Program-made: the position numbers and the translations under genes
NCBI GenBank assembly: GCA_031082105.1
Contig: JAVHLO010000042.1
Span: forward strand, 1-14,313
DNA length: 14,313 nucleotides
Origin: Planctomycetota bacterium
Lineage (GTDB): Bacteria; Planctomycetota; MHYJ01; JACQXL01; JAVHLO01
Direction of reading: 5' to 3'
Notes under the pieces: model-generated
Databases searched by the model: none
What the model was told of the DNA's origin: nothing
Seen by the model: only the letters and a program-made list of their open reading frames with translations
Part shown: positions 14,162-14,313 of the stretch, in pieces
Layout of the letters: every line of letters begins with the position of its first letter
Numbering within the stretch: position 1 is the stretch's first letter

Positions 14162-14191
14162 ATTCTACCATACTCCGCCCGTCTTAAGCAA
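14162..14191 (-). promoter_or_regulatory. Promoter of the HEAT-repeat gene
   Basis: On the minus strand: -35 TTGCTT (14191-14186), 18-bp spacer ending TGG (extended -10 TGn), -10 TAGAAT (14167-14162). Predicted start about 14155, leader about 74 nt. Confidence 0.6.
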
Positions 14192-14247
14192 GCAAGCGGC
14201 CGGGATGCCGTCGAAATTGCTCCAGCCGGGGCCAATGCCGGTTTTTC

Positions 14248-14276
14248 TTGAAATGGTCGTACAAGTTTGATATAAG
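14248..14276 (+). promoter_or_regulatory. Divergent plus-strand promoter at the right edge
   Basis: TTGAAA (14248-14253), 17-bp spacer ending TGA (extended -10), TATAAG (14271-14276). It points out of the window and is followed by GGAGAGG and a GTG start, so it probably drives a gene whose body lies beyond 14313. Confidence 0.65.
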
Positions 14277-14307
14277 AGGCGTCTTACGACTGCATGGAGA
14301 GGCTCTC

Positions 14308-14313
14308 GTGGCC
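14308..14313 (+). CDS. Possible first codons of a divergent gene leaving the window
   Basis: GTG GCC at 14308-14313 follows GGAGAGG (14296-14302) at five-base spacing and lies about 25 nt past the predicted start of the plus-strand promoter. ATG at 14294 is an alternative start in another frame. Only two codons are visible, so no product can be suggested. Confidence 0.3.

Noticed and set aside
13524..14171. Longer HEAT gene starting at 14171
   Set aside because: It begins within the predicted -10 region; the ATG at 14081 has a strong GGAGG and puts the hydrophobic anchor at the N-terminus.
14233..14246. Plus-strand terminator (short CCGG stem followed by TTTTT)
   Set aside because: The stem is only four clean pairs and no plus-strand gene lies upstream to terminate.
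1..14313. CRISPR array, tRNA, rRNA, transposase or phage genes
   Set aside because: No regular spaced direct repeats, no tRNA or rRNA signatures and no transposase or integrase motifs were seen on either strand.

Overview
The window looks like chromosomal DNA from a high-GC bacterium, most likely a member of Planctomycetota or a closely related lineage. The main clue is the protein kinase at 4835-8272. It carries an unnamed N-terminal module (reads like 'ELLFGMIALQAGLV') and a GGLG / HRDLKPSN / DWGLA kinase signature that I associate with the large planctomycete-type kinase families. A kinase-STAND-TPR giant and a membrane-anchored HEAT-repeat protein ending in a W-rich tail fit the same picture. 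This placement is inference from remembered family features, not from a search.

All complete genes are on the minus strand, so the biological order runs from right to left. At the right edge (14162-14276) two divergent sigma70-like promoters face away from each other: one for a membrane-anchored HEAT-repeat protein (14081-13524), one for a plus-strand gene of which only the first codons fit. Next comes a strong promoter (13503-13475) and an unusual nusA leader. The leader contains a perfect GC-rich intrinsic terminator with a GAAA loop and six U's, ending 31 nt before the nusA ATG. The operon then reads nusA (13347-12211), infB (12170-9357), a DUF503/YlxP-like gene (9183-8902) and rbfA (8902-8303), with a one-base TGATG overlap between the last two. 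This resembles the Bacillus rimP-nusA-ylxR-ylxQ-infB-ylxP-rbfA cluster with rimP, ylxR and ylxQ missing.

Thirty bases after rbfA, in the same frame and with no visible promoter, a TTG codon preceded by GGAG starts a 1145-residue Ser/Thr kinase with a PEGA-like segment and a C-terminal FGE-sulfatase (SUMF1/EgtB-like) domain. About 270 bp of non-coding DNA follow, holding a weak hairpin after the stop, a 9-bp inverted repeat and then a near-consensus promoter (TTGACT-18-TATAAT). A perfect 8-bp palindrome sits at that promoter's predicted transcription start. The promoter drives a second kinase gene (4564 to beyond base 1) encoding kinase, STAND/AAA_16-like NTPase and TPR domains. It is open at the left edge with at least 1521 codons.

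Together the genes give a core transcription-elongation and translation-initiation operon whose 3' end carries a signalling kinase, followed by an independently controlled second signalling kinase. The points most worth a second look are the terminator in the nusA leader, the operator-like palindrome before the second kinase, palindromic DNA elements read in frame as linkers in both kinase genes, and the acidic tails on both NusA and RbfA.
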